Assembly (NCBI GenBank): GCA_964390545.1
Contig: CAYMJV010000030.1
Location: 1 to 34,485, forward strand
Length of the DNA stretch: 34,485 bases
From: CAYMJV01 sp964390545
Lineage (GTDB): Bacteria; Desulfobacterota; BSN033; UBA1163
Reading direction: 5' to 3'
Shown: positions 30,091 to 34,485 of the stretch, in pieces
Layout of the letters: every line of letters starts with the position of its first letter
Position numbering within the stretch: position 1 is the first letter of the stretch
The notes under the pieces: generated by a model
The model's input: only the letters and a program-made list of their open reading frames with translations
What the model was told of the DNA's origin: nothing
The model's database searches: none
Translations under genes and position numbers: made by a program

Positions 30091-31620
30091 ATGAAAACAG
30101 TCGTTCTTGATGGAAACCATCTTACGCTGGAGGATGTGCTTGAGGTGGCTGAAGGGAGGGCAGTGGTGACGATCGCTCCCTCCGTTGCCGGAAAAGTGAG
30201 GCGATCGAGGGACTTTATTGAGAAAGCCCTGGAGCAGGGCGAGAAGATCTATGGGGTGACGACAGGATTTGGAATGCTCTCCGATCAGCTAATTGACCAG
30301 TCTCAGATCGAGGACCTTCAAAGGAATCTTATCCGAAGTCATTCGGTGGGAGTAGGCCCCTTCTTTGACGAGGTCACCACCCGGGCAATCACGCTGCTGA
30401 GAGCCAATGTGATTGCCATGGGATATTCAGGTGTTCGGATGGAAGTCTTGAAACGACTCGTTGATATGGTCAACAAAGAGGTTCATCCTCTGGTTCCGGA
30501 ACAGGGGTCGGTGGGTGCAAGTGGCGACCTCGCACCTCTGGCTCATCTCGCTTCAGTTCTTGTGGGAGAAGGAGAGGCCATATTTCACGGAAAGGTGATG
30601 CCAGGCAAGAAAGCGATGGAGAAAGCCAGAATCCCCCTCCTTACCCTGAAGGCAAAAGAAGGCTTGGCTCTGGTCAATGGAACTCAGGTGATGACAGCGG
30701 TCGGCCTTCTTGCCCTTCTCAGGGCAGAACGGCTCTGCAAAATCGCCGATATTGTGGGTGCCTGCACTTTGGATGCTCTGAAGGGGACGCTCAGTGCCTT
30801 CGATCCGGACATTCAGAGAGTTCGGCCTTTTCCTGGTCAGAGGGCCGTTTCAAAAAACTTCAGGAAACTGGGCCAAAAGAGCGAGATTGCAGAGTCTCAT
30901 AGATTTTGCTCAAAGATCCAAGATGCCTATTCCCTCCGCTGCATTCCTCAGGTTCATGGAGCAGTGAGGGACGCCCTTGCCTATGTTCGAAGAACGCTTG
31001 AGATCGAAGTCAACTCTGCCACTGACAATCCTCTCATCTTTGCTGAGAAAAAAAAGATCCTCAACTGCGGGAATTTCCACGGCGAACCAGTCGCCTTTGC
31101 TCTTGACCTCTTAGGGATTGCAGTCTCTGAACTGGGTGGAATATCGGAGAGAAGGATTGAAAAATTGATCAATCCTGCCCTGTCAGGACTGCCCGCTTTT
31201 CTCACAAGTGAAGGAGGACTCCACTCCGGATTGATGATGGTTCAGGTGAGTGCAGCCGCCCTCGCCTCTGAAAACAAAATCCTCGCCCATCCAGCCAGTG
31301 TCGATTCCATACCTACCTCAGCGGATAAAGAGGATCACGTCTCCATGGGAACGATCGCAGCCAGAAAGGCAAGAAATATTGTCAATAACGTGGAGCAAAT
31401 TCTGGCTATGGAATTGCTCTGCGCCACTCAAGGCTTGGAGTTTTTGCTTCCTCTTACACCTGGGATCGGAATCAAAGAGGCTTACAACGTCGTACGAAGA
31501 AAGGTTCCCCCCATTAAAGGAGATCGGAGGTTCAGCGAGGATATCAAGAAGATTGACCTCATGATCAAATCTGGAGAGCTGCTCCACCGGGTGGAAAAGG
31601 CCGTGGGGAAATTAGAGTGA
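30091..31620 (+). CDS. hutH: Histidine ammonia-lyase
   Basis: Cytoplasmic MIO-dependent enzyme of 509 residues that deaminates L-histidine to trans-urocanate. The self-cyclising A143-S144-G145 triad lies in GSVGASGDLAPLAHL. Other family motifs are YGVTTGFGMLSDQ, LVNGTQ, QDAYSLRCIPQVHGA, ATDNPL and HGEPVAFALD, followed by the C-terminal EDHVSMGTIAARK. All key residues appear intact and length is normal. GGTGGTG upstream is the likely ribosome-binding site. It is downstream of hutU behind the DUF559 element and ends about 120 bp before the ABC transporter genes. Confidence 0.95.
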   Translation: MKTVVLDGNHLTLEDVLEVAEGRAVVTIAPSVAGKVRRSRDFIEKALEQGEKIYGVTTGFGMLSDQLIDQSQIEDLQRNLIRSHSVGVGPFFDEVTTRAITLLRANVIAMGYSGVRMEVLKRLVDMVNKEVHPLVPEQGSVGASGDLAPLAHLASVLVGEGEAIFHGKVMPGKKAMEKARIPLLTLKAKEGLALVNGTQVMTAVGLLALLRAERLCKIADIVGACTLDALKGTLSAFDPDIQRVRPFPGQRAVSKNFRKLGQKSEIAESHRFCSKIQDAYSLRCIPQVHGAVRDALAYVRRTLEIEVNSATDNPLIFAEKKKILNCGNFHGEPVAFALDLLGIAVSELGGISERRIEKLINPALSGLPAFLTSEGGLHSGLMMVQVSAAALASENKILAHPASVDSIPTSADKEDHVSMGTIAARKARNIVNNVEQILAMELLCATQGLEFLLPLTPGIGIKEAYNVVRRKVPPIKGDRRFSEDIKKIDLMIKSGELLHRVEKAVGKLE

Positions 31621-31744
31621 GGTGCCATGGGAAGTTTATCATTTGATTTTGACCATAGTTTGTGATATTAGTGTGCATTGTTTTTGCCCAAGAGATTTAG
31701 TAAATGTTCTGGTTCAAAAAATCAAAGAAGGAGGGAAAAAGAGT

Positions 31745-32710
31745 ATGAAGAGAAGTCTGTTTGTAGGCATGATGATTTTGGTATTTCTGGTTGCAGGCTC
31801 TGCATTTGGTGCTGAGCCCATTAAGTTGGGCATGTCCACGTGGCTAGGATACGCTCCTTTGTACCTGGCGAAAGAGAAGGGATTTTTCAAGAAACAGGGT
31901 GTTGACGTGGAGATCGTTGTGATTGAAAGCCCTGCGGACCGAAGGGCGGCTTTTGCAGCTGATAAAATCCAGGGAATGGCCACGACGGTGGATACACACG
32001 TTATGACCGCTGCCGCTGAAAATCCAATTCCAGTGAAACAGGTGTTGGCTCTCGATGATTCCCATGGCGGCGACGGCATTGTGGCAAAGAAGGAGATCAA
32101 GACCGTTAAGGACCTCAAAGGAAAGACGGTCGCGGCCCAGCTGGGAGCGGGGGCAAGCTACTTCTGGCTTAACTACGTCTTGGCCCAGAACGGGATGAAG
32201 CTATCTGATATTAAGGCGATCGATATGAAAGCGGGCGATGCCGGCTCAGCCTTCGTGGCAGGAAAGGTCGATGCCGCCGTTACGTGGGAACCATGGCTCT
32301 CCAAGGCGAAGGCAACTCTCTTTGGCAGTGTCCTTCTCTCGAGCGATCAAACGCCTGGGATTATTGTGGACTCTTTAGCCTTCAAACCTGACTTTTTGAA
32401 GAAGCGGGGATCTGATGTGAAGAAGATTGTCGCAGGATGGAACGAGGCAGTTGTATTTGCTTCGAAGAATCCAAAAGAGGCTGATGCCGTCATGGCTAAA
32501 TTCACCAACCAAAAGCCTGAAGAATTCACAAAAGAGAAGACGGGTGTGAGGTTCTACGGAAGCAAAGAGAATAAGGAGTACTTCGGAACGAAAGAAAAAC
32601 CTGGTCTTCTTTACACAGTGACCCAGCGAGCTGCAGACCTCTGGTTTGAATTGAAATTCATCAAGACCAAACCCAAGGCCGCTGATCTGATCGATGGGTC
32701 ATTCCTATAA
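31745..32710 (+). CDS. ABC transporter substrate-binding protein, NitT/TauT (SsuA/NMT1) family
   Basis: Periplasmic binding protein of 321 residues. The signal peptide ends near AGSAFG|AEP, and the mature N-terminus IKLGMSTWLGYAPLYLAKEKGFFKK is typical of the SsuA/TauA/NMT1 group. DLKGKTVAAQLGAGASYFWLN and GKVDAAVTWEPWLSKA are also family features. A strong AAGGAGGG ribosome-binding site sits 9 bp before ATG 31745; an in-frame GTG at 31622 would give a leader without signal-peptide character. It is followed by its permease after 3 bp. The hut genes just upstream suggest histidine or a related imidazole/amine, but family members also carry sulfonates, nitrate and thiamine precursors. Confidence 0.88.
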   Translation: MKRSLFVGMMILVFLVAGSAFGAEPIKLGMSTWLGYAPLYLAKEKGFFKKQGVDVEIVVIESPADRRAAFAADKIQGMATTVDTHVMTAAAENPIPVKQVLALDDSHGGDGIVAKKEIKTVKDLKGKTVAAQLGAGASYFWLNYVLAQNGMKLSDIKAIDMKAGDAGSAFVAGKVDAAVTWEPWLSKAKATLFGSVLLSSDQTPGIIVDSLAFKPDFLKKRGSDVKKIVAGWNEAVVFASKNPKEADAVMAKFTNQKPEEFTKEKTGVRFYGSKENKEYFGTKEKPGLLYTVTQRAADLWFELKFIKTKPKAADLIDGSFL

Positions 32711-32713
32711 CCC

Positions 32714-33541
32714 ATGGAAGGAAAGAAAGAAAAAAAATGGGAGAGGGCTCCCCGGAAAATAGAAGATTTCTTAAGTCCGAGGGAGCCCATCCCCAAGAGC
32801 CTCTACCTCATCTTAGCCCTCAGCAGTTTTGCCTTTTTCCTCATCGTCTGGTCTATTCTCACCTATGGAGGGCTGGTTGATCCTCTATTTCTCCCCTCTC
32901 CGGGCAGGGTCTTTCAGGCCGGAGTCGACCTCTTCGTCGAATTAGGATTCACCACCGATATCCTTAATAGTGTCTACCGAGTCATGCTGGGGTTTGTCGT
33001 TGCAGCGCTGATGGGGGTTCCTTTAGGACTGTTCATGGGGACCTTCAAGGTTGCAGAGGCCTTTACGGAACCTGTCGTGGGCTTCATCCGATATATGCCT
33101 GCCTCTGCTTTTATCCCCCTCTTCATCCTTTGGCTGGGGATCGGCGATATCGAAAAAATTGCCATCATCTTCGTTGGAAGTTTCTTCCAGCTTGTCCTGA
33201 TGGTGGCGGTTGTCGCCAAGAATGTCCATAAAGATATGTTAGAGACGGCGTATACCTTAGGAGCCAAAAGATTTCAAGTGATCTGGAAGGTGTTACTCCC
33301 CGCGAGCCTTCCTGGGATTGTGGATACCTTGAGGATCATTGTGGGATGGGCATGGACCTACATCATCGTGGCTGAATTGGTGGCCTCTGCCTCAGGTATC
33401 GGCTACATGATTATTAGTGCACAGCGAATGCTCCGGACGGGGAATATTATTTTTGGAATCCTCACGATCGGAATCCTGGGTCTTATCACAGACTATTTTT
33501 TCAAATGGCTCTATAACCGCTTATTCCCGTGGGTCGAGTGA
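32714..33541 (+). CDS. ABC transporter permease, NitT/TauT (SsuC/TauC) family
   Basis: Inner-membrane permease of 275 residues with about six transmembrane segments after a charged cytoplasmic N-terminus. The EAA loop LETAYTLGAKRFQVIWKVLL and the segment GWAWTYIIVAELVASASGIG are characteristic of SsuC/TauC proteins. It begins 3 bp after the binding-protein gene and ends 4 bp before the ATPase gene, so all three form one transporter operon. Confidence 0.9.
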   Translation: MEGKKEKKWERAPRKIEDFLSPREPIPKSLYLILALSSFAFFLIVWSILTYGGLVDPLFLPSPGRVFQAGVDLFVELGFTTDILNSVYRVMLGFVVAALMGVPLGLFMGTFKVAEAFTEPVVGFIRYMPASAFIPLFILWLGIGDIEKIAIIFVGSFFQLVLMVAVVAKNVHKDMLETAYTLGAKRFQVIWKVLLPASLPGIVDTLRIIVGWAWTYIIVAELVASASGIGYMIISAQRMLRTGNIIFGILTIGILGLITDYFFKWLYNRLFPWVE

Positions 33542-33545
33542 GAAG

Positions 33546-34334
33546 ATGGAAGAACCGACCAAACTCCATATCCACAATGTTTCAAAGATCTACCGCTCGG
33601 ATGGCCAGGAGGTGTTGGCCATCGATGAAATCGACCTGAAGATCAAAAATAAGGAATTTGCCACGATTTTGGGTCCCTCAGGCTGCGGAAAGTCCACCCT
33701 TCTTCGAATCGTTGCAGGACTGATCAAACCGACAGAGGGAATCGTCAGACTGGACGGAAATGTGATCTCTCGGCCGGGGCAAGACCGAGGGATGGTCTTT
33801 CAGAGTTATACGCTCTTTCCTTGGCTTACCGTGACAGAGAATATCCGGTTCGGCCTCGAAATTTCTGGCATGGTAAAAGCCAAACAGGAACAGATTGCGC
33901 AGGAATTTGTAGAGAAGGTTGGACTGAAAGGTTTTGAGAAGACGTACCCAAGAGGGCTTTCCGGTGGGATGAAACAGAGGGTTGCCATCGCAAGAGCCCT
34001 GGCCAACAATCCTGCCATTTTACTTTTGGACGAACCCTTCGGAGCCCTCGATGCCCAGACTCGAGCACTCATGCAGGAACTGCTTACCCAGATCTGGGAA
34101 GAACTCCATAAGACCATCCTTTTTGTAACCCACGATGTGGAAGAGGCAATCTTTCTTTCGGATCGTGTCTTCGTTATGACGGCCAGGCCGGGAAAGATCA
34201 AAGCGGAGATCGATATCTCTCTGGAGCGACCAAGAAACTACGAAATCAAGGCGACAGAATCCTTCCTCAATCTGAAAAAACAAGCCCTCGCCCTCATCCG
34301 CGAAGAAGCGATAAAAGCCACCCAGTACAAGTAG
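33546..34334 (+). CDS. ABC transporter ATP-binding protein, NitT/TauT (SsuB/TauB) family
   Basis: ATPase of 262 residues for the transporter encoded just upstream. Walker A GPSGCGKSTLLR, Q-loop GMVFQSYTLFPWLTV, signature LSGGMKQRVAIARAL, Walker B AILLLDEPFGALDAQTR and H-loop FVTHDVEEA are all intact. The PWLTV and FGALD wording is typical of the SsuB/TauB/NrtD group. ATG 33546 was chosen because homology begins at MEEPTKLHIHNVSKIYR; an in-frame ATG at 33417 lies within the permease gene. Confidence 0.92.
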   Translation: MEEPTKLHIHNVSKIYRSDGQEVLAIDEIDLKIKNKEFATILGPSGCGKSTLLRIVAGLIKPTEGIVRLDGNVISRPGQDRGMVFQSYTLFPWLTVTENIRFGLEISGMVKAKQEQIAQEFVEKVGLKGFEKTYPRGLSGGMKQRVAIARALANNPAILLLDEPFGALDAQTRALMQELLTQIWEELHKTILFVTHDVEEAIFLSDRVFVMTARPGKIKAEIDISLERPRNYEIKATESFLNLKKQALALIREEAIKATQYK

Positions 34335-34485
34335 ATTGAAATCCTTCCCCTTACGCTTGTGATTGCGAGGTCGCATCGACCGTGGCAATCCGACGAAATC
34401 GTTGCGAGGGCATAGCCCGTGCCTGCACGCCAAAGTGTCATTCTGAGCCCTTCGCCTACAGTCATTCTGAGCGTAGCGAAGAATC
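34335..34485. repeat. Dispersed repeats at the right window edge
   Basis: The tail holds a GATTGCGAGG...CGTGGCAATC-type inverted segment (about 34361-34390). Two direct copies of TCATTCTGAGC follow (34438-34448 and 34462-34472), the second within TCATTCTGAGCGTAGCGAAG. These are common dispersed intergenic repeats; the second array probably continues beyond the window. No gene is present. Confidence 0.55.

Overview
The window reads as an anaerobic or facultatively anaerobic Gram-negative bacterium of moderate G+C, most likely a Desulfobacterota ('Deltaproteobacteria')-type genome. This is inferred from the quinone-linked glpABC operon, the PhoBR-PstSCAB-PhoU layout, a sigma-54-like promoter, a very large multi-PAS/GAF hybrid kinase, and many short G/C-rich palindromic and hairpin-forming intergenic repeats. 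No rRNA, tRNA or CRISPR array was seen.

Layout. (1) 79-4707 (+): a tight operon with an ABC ATPase, a fused two-domain ABC permease of the iron/phosphonate/thiamine class, a PiT phosphate transporter and a NagD-like HAD phosphatase. (2) 5222-12597 (+): the phosphate regulon phoB-phoR, then pstS-pstC-pstA-pstB-phoU-arsC. The pstS promoter carries four 11-bp-spaced TTAACA-like half-sites (a Pho box) directly upstream of a perfect TATAAT. An arsenate reductase gene overlaps phoU by 4 bp. (3) 12888-17530 (-): a broken RelE-like toxin remnant and the anaerobic glycerol-3-phosphate dehydrogenase operon glpA-glpB-glpC. Both intergenic gaps of that operon are filled by long imperfect hairpins, and glpC carries an in-frame G/C palindrome. 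(4) 17716-18360 (-): a DUF47/PhoU-like partner of PiT transporters. (5) 18578-25331 (+): a soluble PAS histidine kinase, a bifunctional-nuclease-domain protein, and a small helix-turn-helix protein translationally coupled to a 1434-residue hybrid histidine kinase behind a sigma-54-like promoter. (6) 25332-26598: repeats, a secreted PLD-like protein with altered catalytic motif, and a frameshifted small membrane-protein remnant. (7) 26599-34334 (+): a histidine-utilisation region with an FAD amine oxidoreductase, urocanase, a DUF559 endonuclease-like gene inside a palindromic element, histidine ammonia-lyase and a NitT/TauT-type ABC transporter.

How the parts fit. Roughly the first 18 kb is an island for acquiring and using phosphorus: low-affinity (PiT) and high-affinity (Pst) uptake, sensing (PhoBR/PhoU), phosphate-ester hydrolysis (HAD), oxidation of glycerol-3-phosphate, and detoxification of arsenate that enters through phosphate carriers. 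The last 8 kb brings in and deaminates histidine, or a related imidazole or amine, to urocanate and imidazolone propionate.

The best candidate for something undescribed is a repeat system. A DUF559 gene sits between inverted G/C palindromes and next to a 16-bp inverted repeat (TTCACCCTGTTAGATA), filling the hutU-hutH gap. The same palindrome plus inverted-repeat architecture, without the gene, occurs 4 kb upstream, and a solo G/C palindrome lies inside glpC. This looks like an autonomous/non-autonomous element family whose mobilising protein might be the DUF559 nuclease. The architecture is read directly from the sequence; mobility is inference.
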